25,185 nucleotides of DNA from Phascolarctobacterium sp. (GCA_004558595.1 SFCN01000024.1:1-25185), one strand, 5' to 3'; counted from the stretch's first letter, positions 8,901 through 15,718 are shown. Notes: generated by a model not told the origin, from the sequence alone. A program made the numbers and translations.

Positions 8901-9508
8901 AGCTTGGGCCAATTAATGCTGCGGCTATTGAGGAATATCAGGCTGTGAAGGAGCGCAGCGAATTTTTGCGTAAGCAATATGAGGATTTGTCCGCGGCAAA
9001 GGATAATCTTGAGGCGGTCATCAGCGAAATTAATAGCGGTATGACCAAGCGTTTTAAGGAAGCCTTTGCCCAGATTAATATTTATTTTGCTCAGTGCTAT
9101 GTGAAGCTGTTTGGCGGCGGTACTGCAGTTTTAAAGCTTACGGAGCCAGAGAATCTGTTGGACTCCGGTATCGATATTGAGGTGCAGCCTCCGGGCAAAA
9201 AGCTGCAAAGCTTGTATTTGATGAGCGGTGGCGAAAGAGCGTTGACTGTTATTGCGCTTTTATTCGCATTGCTTAGCTACCAGCCGGCACCCTTCTGTAT
9301 TCTAGATGAGATTGATGCACCCTTGGATGATGCTAATATCCAACGCTTCGCCAATTTCCTTCGTGAATACGCAGCCAAGACCCAGTTCATCATGATTACC
9401 CACCGCAAAGGTACTATGGAAGCGGCGGATATCATGTATGGTGTAACAATGGAAGAATCCGGTGTATCGAAATTATTATCCGTAAAGATAAATGCAAAGG
9501 AGAGTTAG
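5942..9508 (+). CDS. smc: chromosome condensation ATPase SMC
   Basis: Structural maintenance of chromosomes protein, the ATPase core of the ScpA/ScpB condensin that loads at parS sites and aligns chromosome arms. The 1188 residues match the family length. In order: Walker A GPNGSGKS (31-38); Ala/Gln/Glu-rich coiled coil to about 500; a hinge at about 501-660 containing GYGIKAVLKA and the glycine-rich GDVVNAGGSMTGG; the returning coiled coil; the ABC signature LMSGGERAL (about 1093-1101); and Walker B CILDEIDAPLDD (about 1119-1130). The start is a GTG with an AGGTGA site 6 bases upstream. Only 3 bases separate its stop from ftsY. The coiled-coil part is richer in G+C and in GCN/CAG codons than the domains at each end, which follows from its composition rather than from transfer. 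Confidence 0.97.
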   Translation: MRLKSFSTYGFKSFADKTELTLDKGITAVVGPNGSGKSNISDAIRWALGEQSAKYLRGSKMEDVIFSGSSKRRPLGVAEVNLEFDNSDHTLPLDFDNVCITRRLYRSGDSDYAINKKNCRLKDIVDLLADTGLGKGSMAIIGQNKIDEILNSRPEDRRGLFEEAAGIAKYRLRKKDALKRLDDTAVNLTRINDIRSEVEAQVEPLERAAEKTTKYNELSEELRLCQLSILLRKLAQMEGLKETLEARKATAADFFSHQAALLSSREAEAVQIQRELDQLAEGYSRLQEDIASREKALEKLRGQQNVLSERAEQSKRAVARLEQANAKLSQQAAELEALMSQLAAEFDAVDKERAKADLEVSKLQAERDAQAQALATVQNKSANAQSEFFAGMQALLKLRNELHSLEQAQELRMRKREALKKSIEEAEAAQERSQGQYNKLLEAQAANGHQQELVDKAVAELNQQLETLRKALYESTTQQAQAQRHLTNAETKAQTLRRMQDSYEGFGYGIKAVLKAQAPWRQDLIGVVAELIKVDDKYVAAMETALGEGAQNIVSRSAQSAKQAIAFLKQNGSGRATFLPLDTVQRRLPSKEEAAAAKLPGVCGFAVDLLDYESEAENAIRFLLGRVLIAENMDAALAAAKATKYRLRVVTLDGDVVNAGGSMTGGARKQRESYLSREREIKQTLLSCDALHQEVLRWQEQIEEQESEVKELSRKQGEAKEQLAQLRLRGSEIRLHLQQLEEAKKRENENLLLLLDDRKQVTDEYLANRDKVKALRTALSERESQDAAVKEQLEAMKREIAQYGSVLTALENQLQDARVTLETSAAKAELNSQRMQQLDADTLRVRKEITDNGEESQRLEQTIAECSQRKEELAKQSEQELAELKRIVSGKDEFTEQRGALLAQQSALEEAVAQARKDTTASEGALRQAELELARQDSDYQHVLEQLEQDYHMDVNQAKQVDVSEVAELDLKALQRRASKLSLAITELGPINAAAIEEYQAVKERSEFLRKQYEDLSAAKDNLEAVISEINSGMTKRFKEAFAQINIYFAQCYVKLFGGGTAVLKLTEPENLLDSGIDIEVQPPGKKLQSLYLMSGGERALTVIALLFALLSYQPAPFCILDEIDAPLDDANIQRFANFLREYAAKTQFIMITHRKGTMEAADIMYGVTMEESGVSKLLSVKINAKES

Positions 9509-9511
9509 ATT

Positions 9512-10429
9512 ATGGGATTTTTTGAGCGCTTAAAGGAGGGCCTTTCCAAGACTCGACGCAATTTTACCGACCGAATTCAGGAGCTGGTAGGCCTATCCAC
9601 CGCCATTGATGATGACTTCTTAGAAGAGCTGGAAATGATTCTGCTCAGCGCAGACGTGGGTGTGAAGACCACGGAAAAGCTTATTGAAGCTGTGCGCAAG
9701 GCTGCTAAAAGTCGTGAAATTAAAAGCACTGAGGATGTTATACCCTTCCTTAAAAAGTATATGGCTGAGCTTTTGGCTGATAGTGGGCAACGTACCCGCA
9801 TTGGCGCTAAGCCTACCGTAATTTTGGTCGTTGGCGTTAACGGCGTGGGCAAAACCACTACCATTGGTAAGCTGGCTAATTACTTCACTTTGTTTAAATA
9901 CAAGGTTATTTTAGCTGCAGGCGATACCTTTCGTGCTGCTGCTGCCGAGCAGCTGACGATTTGGGGTGAGCGGGCTCACTGTGATGTTATTCGTCACAAT
10001 GAGGGCGCGGATCCGGCAGCAGTTGTTTTTGACGCAGTCAAGGCCGCCATTGCCCGTAAGGCGGATATTCTTTTCATTGATACCGCCGGTCGTTTACACA
10101 ATAAAGCTAATTTAATGAACGAGCTGGAAAAGATTCACCGTATCATTAAACGTGAAATTCCCGAAGCTCCTCACGAAACCTTCTTAGTACTGGACGCTAC
10201 CACCGGTCAAAACGCTATTAACCAAGCCAAGGTCTTCATGGAGACTGCTAATGTAACCGGTGTAGTTCTGACTAAGCTAGATGGCACCGCTAAGGGTGGC
10301 GTGGTTGTGGCCATTAAGGAAGAGCTGGGGCTGCCCGTAAAATGGATTGGTATCGGCGAGGGGATTATGGACTTCCGTCCCTTTGAGCCTGATAAGTTTG
10401 TCGAAGCGCTGTTTGATACAGAAAAATAA
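9512..10429 (+). CDS. ftsY: signal recognition particle receptor FtsY
   Basis: SRP GTPase that docks ribosome-SRP complexes at the membrane and pairs with Ffh. The 305 residues contain an N-terminal four-helix N domain (FFERLKEGLSKTR) and the G domain: G1 GVNGVGKT (108-115), the insertion-box DTFRAAAAEQL, G3 DTAGR, and G4/G5 TKLDGTAKGG followed by GIGE. The long acidic A domain of E. coli FtsY is absent, as is common in Firmicutes; membrane binding would rely on the basic amphipathic N-terminal helix. The start has an AAGGAG site at the smc end, so smc and ftsY are probably cotranscribed. It is followed by a palindromic repeat and a terminator. Confidence 0.96.
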   Translation: MGFFERLKEGLSKTRRNFTDRIQELVGLSTAIDDDFLEELEMILLSADVGVKTTEKLIEAVRKAAKSREIKSTEDVIPFLKKYMAELLADSGQRTRIGAKPTVILVVGVNGVGKTTTIGKLANYFTLFKYKVILAAGDTFRAAAAEQLTIWGERAHCDVIRHNEGADPAAVVFDAVKAAIARKADILFIDTAGRLHNKANLMNELEKIHRIIKREIPEAPHETFLVLDATTGQNAINQAKVFMETANVTGVVLTKLDGTAKGGVVVAIKEELGLPVKWIGIGEGIMDFRPFEPDKFVEALFDTEK

Positions 10430-10430
10430 A

Positions 10431-10481
10431 CCCCTCAGTCACCTACGGTGACAGCTCCCCTTTGAAGGGGAGCCAAAGAGG
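10431..10481. repeat. REP-like double-hairpin repeat after ftsY
   Basis: Two adjacent hairpins, GTCACC/GGTGAC (10438-10443/10447-10452) and GCTCCCCTT/AAGGGGAGC (10454-10462/10465-10473), are bracketed by CCTC (10433-10436) and GAGG (10478-10481). The result is a small three-way-junction shape. The CCTCAGTC...GACAGCTCCCC...GGGGAGCC pattern recalls an abundant intergenic repeat of gut Firmicutes; this is from memory and not searched. Confidence 0.7.
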
Positions 10482-10498
10482 AAAAGTTTAATATTTTT

Positions 10499-10539
10499 GG
10501 AGGGTGACAAGTAAAAATACTTGACAACCCTCCTTTTTT
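10499..10539 (+). terminator. rho-independent terminator of smc-ftsY
   Basis: GGAGGGT (10499-10505) pairs with ACCCTCC (10527-10533), with an inner stem CAAGTA/TACTTG (10508-10513/10518-10523), followed by six T residues (10534-10539). The 3' arm carries the -35 box of the next promoter. Confidence 0.85.
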
Positions 10540-10549
10540 AGATTATAAT
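10521..10549 (+). promoter_or_regulatory. perfect-consensus sigmaA promoter for the ylxM-ffh-rpsP operon
   Basis: TTGACA (10521-10526), exactly 17 bases, TATAAT (10544-10549): both hexamers match the consensus fully. The expected start is near 10556, about 28 bases before the ylxM ATG. The -35 box and spacer coincide with the terminator stem and its T tract. Confidence 0.9.
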
Positions 10550-10583
10550 AGCAAAGTCGAGTAAATTTAGTTGAGGTAGCATT

Positions 10584-10937
10584 ATGTCCGGAGAGGAAAT
10601 TTTTCAGCAGCGTATGCGCTTAGGCAGGCTTTTTGATATCTATGGTGGCCTGCTCACCGAAAAGCAAAGAAACTGTTTGGGATTATACTTCTACGATGAT
10701 CTATCCTTAAGCGAAATTTCGGAGGAGCTGGGCGTATCACGTCAAGCAGTCCATGACCTATTAAAACGAGTGGAGCAAATTTTAGAGCGTTACGAAACTA
10801 CCCTGGGCGTGTTCGCCAAGGAGGAAGCGCTTCATGAAGAGCTACATCATGTGGTGCAGCTTTTGGCTCCCTGCGATAGAGAGAAAAATGACGAGGCCGC
10901 TAGAATTTTAGAAGGTATCTGCGGCGAAGGTAGGTAA
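10584..10937 (+). CDS. ylxM: YlxM/UPF0122 helix-turn-helix protein, SRP-associated
   Basis: A 117-residue protein of the YlxM (UPF0122) family, which is encoded beside ffh across Firmicutes and interacts with the SRP pathway. A sigma-70 region-4-like helix-turn-helix is visible at about residues 25-68 (LTEKQRNCLGLYFYDDLSLSEISEELGVSRQAVHDLLKRVE). A charged amphipathic C-terminal part follows. A DNA- or RNA-binding regulatory role is suggested by the fold but not proven. The start has a GAGGTAG site. Only 5 bases separate its stop from ffh. It is the first gene after the perfect-consensus promoter. Confidence 0.92.
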   Translation: MSGEEIFQQRMRLGRLFDIYGGLLTEKQRNCLGLYFYDDLSLSEISEELGVSRQAVHDLLKRVEQILERYETTLGVFAKEEALHEELHHVVQLLAPCDREKNDEAARILEGICGEGR

Positions 10938-10942
10938 AGCGA

Positions 10943-12289
10943 ATGGCATTTGAAAGTTTATCTGAAAGATTACAAAATGCATTAAAAATGTTCCGCGGCA
11001 CCGGTAAGCTCACTGAAGACGACCTGAAGGCTCCTATGCGCGAAGTGCGTATGGCTCTATTAGAAGCCGACGTTAACTTTAAAGTTGTCAAGGACTTCGT
11101 AGCTAAGGTGAAGGAGCGTGCTCTGGGAGCGGAGGTTAGCGAGGGTCTGAACCCCCATCAACAAATCATCAAAATCGTTAATGAGGAATTGATTGAGCTG
11201 TTGGGTGGTACCCAAAGCAAGCTTACCGTGGCCCAAAAGCCGCCCACAGTAATCATGCTGGTAGGCCTGCAGGGCGCTGGTAAAACCACCACCGCCGGTA
11301 AGCTGGCTAATTATTTGAAGAAGAAGCACAAGAGACCTCTGCTGGTCGCTGGTGACGTTTACCGTCCCGCTGCTATTACCCAGCTGCAGGTTTTGGGTGA
11401 GCAGCTCAGCGTTCCCGTCTTTACCTTGGGCGACAAGGTATCTCCGGTGCAAATTGCTGAGCAGGCCATTGAAAAGGCTCGCAGTCTGGCTTGTGATACG
11501 GTAATCATCGATACCGCAGGCCGTTTACATATTAACGAAGAGCTGATGGAGGAGCTGCGTAATATTAAAGCAGCGGTAAATCCTCAAGAAATCCTGCTTG
11601 TTGTAGACGCTATGACCGGTCAGGACGCTGTAACCGTAGCAGAAAGCTTCAATAGCGAGCTGGGCATCGACGGCTTGATCGTAACCAAGCTGGATGGCGA
11701 TGCTCGTGGCGGTGCAGTACTCTCCGTAAAGGCTGTTACCGGTAAGCCGGTAAAATTGATTGGCTTGGGTGAAAAGCTGGATGCTTTGGAGCCCTTCCAT
11801 CCGGACCGCATGGCTTCCCGTATTCTGGGCATGGGCGATATCCTGACCCTAGTGGAAAAGATTCAATCCACTACGGATCTTGCCAAGGCTTTGGAAATGG
11901 AGAAGAAGCTGCGTAAGGATGAATTCACTCTGGAGCAGTTCCTAGACCAAATGCAGCAGGTTAAAAAGCTGGGCTCTCTGGAAACTATTCTGGGCCTGAT
12001 TCCCGGCATGGGCGGCATCAGCCAAAAGCTGAAGGAAGCTAATGTGGATGAAAAGGAATTCGACCGCATTGAGGCCATTATCCGCTCCATGACCCCTAAA
12101 GAAAGACGTAACCCTGATATCATCAACGGTAGCCGTCGCAAACGTATTGCTCTAGGTTGTGGCATGCGTGTGCAGGACGTTAACAAGCTGCTGAAGAACT
12201 TCGAGGAAAGCAAGAAGATGATGAAGCGTATGCAGGGTATGGCTAAGTTTGCATCCAAGGGCGGCTTCCGCATGCCCTTTGGTCATTAA
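10943..12289 (+). CDS. ffh: signal recognition particle GTPase Ffh
   Basis: The protein subunit of SRP: it binds signal peptides and 4.5S RNA and delivers nascent membrane proteins to FtsY. The 448 residues are of normal length. N domain at 1-85; G domain with G1 GLQGAGKT (108-115), the DVYRPAAITQL insertion box, DTAGRLH and TKLDGDARGG; then the methionine-rich M domain. In the M domain the RNA-binding SRRKRIALGCGMRVQDVN segment and a C-terminal KKMMKRMQGM run are clear. The AAGGTAGG ribosome site lies at the end of ylxM. No 4.5S RNA gene is seen in the window. Confidence 0.97.
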   Translation: MAFESLSERLQNALKMFRGTGKLTEDDLKAPMREVRMALLEADVNFKVVKDFVAKVKERALGAEVSEGLNPHQQIIKIVNEELIELLGGTQSKLTVAQKPPTVIMLVGLQGAGKTTTAGKLANYLKKKHKRPLLVAGDVYRPAAITQLQVLGEQLSVPVFTLGDKVSPVQIAEQAIEKARSLACDTVIIDTAGRLHINEELMEELRNIKAAVNPQEILLVVDAMTGQDAVTVAESFNSELGIDGLIVTKLDGDARGGAVLSVKAVTGKPVKLIGLGEKLDALEPFHPDRMASRILGMGDILTLVEKIQSTTDLAKALEMEKKLRKDEFTLEQFLDQMQQVKKLGSLETILGLIPGMGGISQKLKEANVDEKEFDRIEAIIRSMTPKERRNPDIINGSRRKRIALGCGMRVQDVNKLLKNFEESKKMMKRMQGMAKFASKGGFRMPFGH

Positions 12290-12344
12290 TAAAAATCAAA
12301 AGTTCCATGTTGTTTGAGATATATTTAAGGAGGTGACTATCAAC

Positions 12345-12617
12345 ATGGCAGTAAAAATTCGTTTAAAACGTATGGGCGCTAAAAAAGCTCCTTTCTATCG
12401 TATCGTAGTAGCAGACGCTCGTTCCCCTCGTGACGGTCGTTTCATTGAATCCATCGGTTACTATGATTCCACCACTACCCCCGCTAACGTAAAAATCGAC
12501 GCTGAAAAAGCTATCGATTGGATGGGTAAGGGTGCACAACCTACTGATACCGTTAAGAGCCTGTTCAGCAAGAATGGTATCATGAAGGCTTTTGCTGAAG
12601 CTAAAGCAGCAAAATAA
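12345..12617 (+). CDS. rpsP: 30S ribosomal protein S16
   Basis: S16 is a 5'-domain small-subunit protein needed for 30S assembly. The 90-residue product begins MAVKIRLKRMGAKKAPFYRIVVADAR, the family hallmark, followed by GRFIESIGYYD. The start is set at 12345 because a long AAGGAGGTGA ribosome site (12327-12336) lies 8 bases upstream. An in-frame GTG at 12333 is part of that site and is not the start. Gene order ffh-rpsP-khpA-ylqD-rimM-trmD-rplS is the conserved Firmicutes cluster. Confidence 0.97.
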   Translation: MAVKIRLKRMGAKKAPFYRIVVADARSPRDGRFIESIGYYDSTTTPANVKIDAEKAIDWMGKGAQPTDTVKSLFSKNGIMKAFAEAKAAK

Positions 12618-12640
12618 TCATTTAGAGAGGCGTGATCTAC

Positions 12641-12868
12641 ATGAAAGAATTGGTAGAAGTAATGGCCAAGTCTCTTGTAAGTAATCCCTCTGCAGTAGTA
12701 GTGGAGGAGGAAACTACCGGTACAACTACGGTACTCCGCCTCCATGTTGCTTCTGAAGACATGGGCAAGGTTATTGGAAAACAAGGCCGCATAGCCAAAG
12801 CCATCAGAACTGTTATGAAAGCAGTAGCAACCCGCGAGAATGTAAAAGTTATTGTGGAAATTGTCTAA
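12641..12868 (+). CDS. khpA: KH-domain RNA-binding protein KhpA
   Basis: A 75-residue single KH-domain protein. The GxxG RNA-binding loop is GKQG in DMGKVIGKQGRIAKAIRT. In other Firmicutes KhpA pairs with KhpB/Jag and affects cell elongation and small-RNA metabolism; that is family knowledge. The start at 12641 follows a GAGAGG site 10 bases away. An in-frame GTG at 12632 is too close to it. Confidence 0.93.
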   Translation: MKELVEVMAKSLVSNPSAVVVEEETTGTTTVLRLHVASEDMGKVIGKQGRIAKAIRTVMKAVATRENVKVIVEIV

Positions 12869-12884
12869 TCAAGGATGGTACATA

Positions 12885-13289
12885 ATGGATAAAATGACTG
12901 TTCGTGTTCCCGTCGCTATTAAGGCGAAAGTAACCGAAGATTTAAAACTGAAAATTATTGGAGATCTCCAAAACACCATAAAAAATATGGAGCTTGATCT
13001 GGAGCAATTTGAGTTCCAAGCTAAAAAAGCTTTGCATCAGGCTGCCTCTGATTTGAGCGTGCTGCCGGCTTTGCGCGAACAAATCGACATGGAAAGAAAT
13101 AAACGCACCGCTGCTAAGGCTGAAGCAGAAGCTAAGCTGAAGCGAGCTGAAGCACTGGAAATGGGCGCTGAGATTGGTCATGGTACCTTAGAGCGTACTG
13201 TGGAAATCACCATTGGCACCGATTTGGAAGCTTTGATGGGTGCTGAAATCCTCACCGAGAACGGTAAGGTTATCGCTTTCCGCGAGTAA
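12885..13289 (+). CDS. ylqD: YlqD-family protein
   Basis: A 134-residue protein of the YlqD family, conserved between khpA and rimM in Firmicutes but without a known biochemical role. The N-terminal part (MTVRVPVAIKAKVTEDLK) is beta/alpha. A strongly charged helical, likely coiled-coil stretch runs from about residue 28 to 85 (KNMELDLEQFEFQAKKA, then LREQIDMERNKRTAAKAE). A beta-rich C terminus (GTLERTVEITIGTDLEALMGAEI) follows. The start at 12885 is chosen for its AAGGATGG site 6 bases upstream; an in-frame ATG at 12852 lies inside khpA and has no site. Confidence 0.85.
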   Translation: MDKMTVRVPVAIKAKVTEDLKLKIIGDLQNTIKNMELDLEQFEFQAKKALHQAASDLSVLPALREQIDMERNKRTAAKAEAEAKLKRAEALEMGAEIGHGTLERTVEITIGTDLEALMGAEILTENGKVIAFRE

Positions 13290-13299
13290 TAGCTAGGTT

Positions 13300-13803
13300 A
13301 TGCACAACCAAATAGTAATTGGTAAGATTGTCGCTCCGCACGGTGTGCGGGGCGATATTCGTATTTTGCCCTTAACCGAAAAGCCGGAACAATTTTTAGA
13401 TTTAGAGTATTTGCTGCTTCATGACGGCCGCAAGCTGACCGTTAAGCATGCTCGCTTTCACAAGCGCATGGTGCTGGTTACCACTGCAGAAATCAAAACC
13501 ATGAACGAGGCGGAGCTTCTCCGCGACCAAGAGGTTTTGATTAAGGCCGAGGATTTGCCGGAGCTAGAAGAGGGCCAGTTTTATGTGGCTGATTTAGTTG
13601 GCTTGCCCATTTTTGATGAAGAGGGCAAGCAAATCGGCACCTTCAAGGATTCCTTGAGCACAGGCAGCAACGATGTTTATGTTATTGCTGTGCCGGGGGA
13701 GAAGGATATTTTGCTGCCCGCTCTCAAAATCTATGTGAAGGAAATCAACCTTGCGGAAAAGCGCATTGTTGTAACCCTGCCGGAATGGGTTGATGAAGCA
13801 TGA
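13300..13803 (+). CDS. rimM: 16S rRNA processing protein RimM
   Basis: 30S maturation factor that binds S19 and assists assembly of the 30S head. The 167 residues show the N-terminal beta-barrel signature IGKIVAPHGVRGDIR at 6-20 and a C-terminal PRC-barrel beginning near FYVADLVGLPIFDEEG and ending LPALKIYVKEINLAEKRIVVTLPEWV. The ATG is only 10 bases after ylqD and has a weak TAGG site. Its TGA overlaps the trmD ATG by four bases (ATGA), so the two are translationally coupled. Confidence 0.95.
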   Translation: MHNQIVIGKIVAPHGVRGDIRILPLTEKPEQFLDLEYLLLHDGRKLTVKHARFHKRMVLVTTAEIKTMNEAELLRDQEVLIKAEDLPELEEGQFYVADLVGLPIFDEEGKQIGTFKDSLSTGSNDVYVIAVPGEKDILLPALKIYVKEINLAEKRIVVTLPEWVDEA

Positions 13804-14654
13804 AATTTCTCTTCATAACACTATTTCCCGAACAGATCGAGCAAGCCGCAGGCCATAGCATTATTCAAAGAGCTGTGCATAAGGGTCTTGTGGAAATCAG
13901 CTGCATTAATCCCCGGGAATTCACTCATGATGTGCACCGCACAGTGGACGATACTCCCTTTGGGGGCGGTGCTGGTATGGTTTTAAAGCCTGAGCCCATG
14001 GTAGCCGCCATTCGCAAGGCGAAGGAGCAGCTGCCCGACGCTCGCGTTATTGCCATGTGCCCCGGTGGACGCACCTTGAAGCAAAGCATTGTGGAAGAAT
14101 ATGCTCATAGTGGCCAGGACTTTATTTTCGTTTGTGGTCATTATGAGGGCTTTGATGAACGCATCTTCCATTGGGTGGATGAAAAGCTCTCCATTGGCGA
14201 TTATGTGCTCACCGGTGGCGAGATGCCCGCTCTTATTGTGATGGATGCTATCGCTCGCTTTATTCCGGGAGTTTTAGGTAAGCTGGTCAGCGCTGAGGAA
14301 GACTCCTTTAGTACGGGCCTTTTAGAATATCCCCAATACACACGCCCAGTGAGCTTTGAGGGACTGGAGGTACCGGAGGTGCTGCGTGGAGGTAACCATG
14401 CTTTAATAGCCAGCTGGCGCTTGCAGGAGTCTTTAAAGGCTACTTATTTCCTGCGTCCTGATTTGCTTACGGAGGAGCAGCTGCGCTTTATAGAAAAACC
14501 CTTGCCCTACAAGATGAAAAAGTCCCAACGCAAATTCTGGGAGGAGCTGAAGACTAAGATCGCGTCTGAAAAAGCTCATTTTACCTCTGAGAAAGCGGTT
14601 GAGTCGTTACCCAAGGCAGAGCAGGGAGAAGCTTATCCTAAGGAGGGTGAGTAA
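13800..14654 (+). CDS. trmD: tRNA (guanine-37-N1)-methyltransferase TrmD
   Basis: SPOUT-class methyltransferase that makes m1G37 in tRNAs reading CNN codons and so prevents +1 frameshifting. Diagnostic segments are DDTPFGGGAGMV near residue 50, CGHYEGFDERI (from C112) and the knot SIGDYVLTGGE (131-141), then YPQYTRP. At 284 residues it is about 35-40 longer than usual. The surplus is a low-complexity, charged C-terminal tail (around KIASEKAHFTSEKAVES) without a recognisable domain. Its end contains the AGGAGGGTGA ribosome site of the next gene. Confidence 0.96.
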   Translation: MKFLFITLFPEQIEQAAGHSIIQRAVHKGLVEISCINPREFTHDVHRTVDDTPFGGGAGMVLKPEPMVAAIRKAKEQLPDARVIAMCPGGRTLKQSIVEEYAHSGQDFIFVCGHYEGFDERIFHWVDEKLSIGDYVLTGGEMPALIVMDAIARFIPGVLGKLVSAEEDSFSTGLLEYPQYTRPVSFEGLEVPEVLRGGNHALIASWRLQESLKATYFLRPDLLTEEQLRFIEKPLPYKMKKSQRKFWEELKTKIASEKAHFTSEKAVESLPKAEQGEAYPKEGE

Positions 14655-14655
14655 A

Positions 14656-15231
14656 ATGGCTGAATTATATGTGGGCCTTGTACACTATCCCATTTATAAT
14701 AAGCGTATGGATGTTATCGCCAGTGCGGTGACTAATTTTGATATTCACGATATTGCTCGCACCTGTCGCACCTATGATGTCAAGCAGTATTATTTAATCC
14801 ATCCCAAGGAAGCCCAAAAGCAAATGATCCACAAGATTTTGCATTATTGGCAAGAGGGCTATGGTAAGATTTATAATCCTGACCGTGCTGATGCCTTGGA
14901 GCGAGTGCACTGGCTGGAGGATATTGAGGCCGCGGCTAAGGATATTGAAGCCAGAACAGGTCAGCGTCCCTATATCGTGACCACTGACGCGCGTATTTAT
15001 CCTAACACTGTAAGCTATGCTTTTATGCGTAAGCAGCTGCAGGAGGGCGAAAAGCCTATTCTGCTTTTATTTGGTACTGGCTTTGGTATTGAAGCCGAGG
15101 TCATGAAAAGCTTCGACTATATTTTAGAGCCTGTTTATGGCTCCTGTGATTATAATCATCTATGCGTCCGCAGTGCCGTAGCTATCATTTTAGATAGACT
15201 AGCAGGGGAAGCATGGTTCGAAAAAAATTAA
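14656..15231 (+). CDS. TrmD-linked SPOUT RNA methyltransferase (Methyltrn_RNA_4-like)
   Basis: A 191-residue predicted SAM-dependent RNA 2'-O- or base-methyltransferase of the TM1570-like family (Pfam Methyltrn_RNA_4) often encoded directly after trmD. Visible features are the N-terminal VGLVHYPIYNKR, a central NFDIHDIARTCRTYDVKQYYLIHP typical of SPOUT enzymes, LLLFGTGFGIEAEVM as the glycine-containing SAM-binding turn, and CDYNHLCVRSAVAIILDRL forming the C-terminal knot and helix. The RNA target is not known to me. The start is at 14656, one base after the trmD stop, with a strong ribosome site at 14641-14650. An in-frame upstream ATG at 14599 lies inside trmD and is rejected. Confidence 0.88.
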   Translation: MAELYVGLVHYPIYNKRMDVIASAVTNFDIHDIARTCRTYDVKQYYLIHPKEAQKQMIHKILHYWQEGYGKIYNPDRADALERVHWLEDIEAAAKDIEARTGQRPYIVTTDARIYPNTVSYAFMRKQLQEGEKPILLLFGTGFGIEAEVMKSFDYILEPVYGSCDYNHLCVRSAVAIILDRLAGEAWFEKN

Positions 15232-15262
15232 TAATTTTTGTAATGTTTATTGCACTTTTTGC

Positions 15263-15291
15263 TTGCTTTTGCAGGTTTGGTATGGTACAAT
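15263..15291 (+). promoter_or_regulatory. sigmaA-type promoter of rplS
   Basis: TTGCTT (15263-15268), 17 bases, TACAAT (15286-15291). Four -35 and five -10 positions match the consensus. It gives rplS a transcript separate from the upstream operon, with a start expected near 15298. Confidence 0.7.
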
Positions 15292-15343
15292 AGACGTTGT
15301 GTAATACGGACGGTCCGCTGTGGAGTTCACACATGAACGTCTA
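15291..15343 (+). promoter_or_regulatory. rplS: rplS (L19) leader RNA element
   Basis: TAGACGTT (15291-15298) pairs with AACGTCTA (15336-15343), closing a junction with a CGGA/TCCG hairpin (15307-15310/15314-15317) and a TGTG/CACA hairpin (15319-15322/15328-15331). The position just before rplS and the GGTCCGCTGTGG...CACATGAACGT pattern fit the Firmicutes L19 leader (Rfam L19_leader), thought to mediate feedback control by L19. The family match is from memory. Confidence 0.7.
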
Positions 15344-15361
15344 TGATTTTAGGAGGAAAAA

Positions 15362-15703
15362 ATGAACATTATTGAAGTATTGGAACAAGAACAACTGCGC
15401 AGCGACATCCCTGACTTTAAAGCAGGCGACACCGTAAAAGTTTACTGCAAAATCATTGAAGGCACCCGTGAACGTATCCAATTGTTCGAAGGCGTTGTAA
15501 TTTCCCGCAGCGGCTCCGGCGTTCGTGAGAACTTCACCGTTCGTCGTGTATCCTACGGCGTAGGCGTTGAAAGGACCTTCCCGGTTCACAGCCCTCGTAT
15601 CGACAAGATTGTTGTAGCTCGTCGTGGTATCGTTCGTCGTGCAAAACTGTACTATCTGCGTAACCTGACTGGTAAGGCTGCTCGTATCCGCGAAAAACGC
15701 TAA
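15362..15703 (+). CDS. rplS: 50S ribosomal protein L19
   Basis: L19 sits at the 30S-50S interface. The 113-residue protein shows the family core: FKAGDTVKVYCKIIEGTRERIQLFEGVVI, then RSGSGVRENFTVRRVSYGVGVERTFPVHSP and the C-terminal RRAKLYYLRNLTGKAARI. An AGGAGG site (15351-15356) precedes the ATG. The codon choice is strongly biased, as expected for a highly expressed gene. Bounded by its own promoter and leader upstream and a strong terminator downstream, it is probably also transcribed alone. Confidence 0.98.
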   Translation: MNIIEVLEQEQLRSDIPDFKAGDTVKVYCKIIEGTRERIQLFEGVVISRSGSGVRENFTVRRVSYGVGVERTFPVHSPRIDKIVVARRGIVRRAKLYYLRNLTGKAARIREKR

Positions 15704-15718
15704 TAATGTTTCTTCTCA

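Noticed and set aside
5942..9508. High density of CAG/GCN/CTG-rich short repeats within smc, considered as tandem repeats or transferred DNA
   Set aside because: They encode the Gln/Ala/Leu/Glu heptads of the coiled coil and follow amino-acid composition; no exact tandem unit is present.
12160..12180. Cysteine in the Ffh M-domain RNA-binding motif (GCGM) as an unusual change
   Set aside because: The same GCGM-VQDVN form is found in E. coli Ffh, so it is normal.
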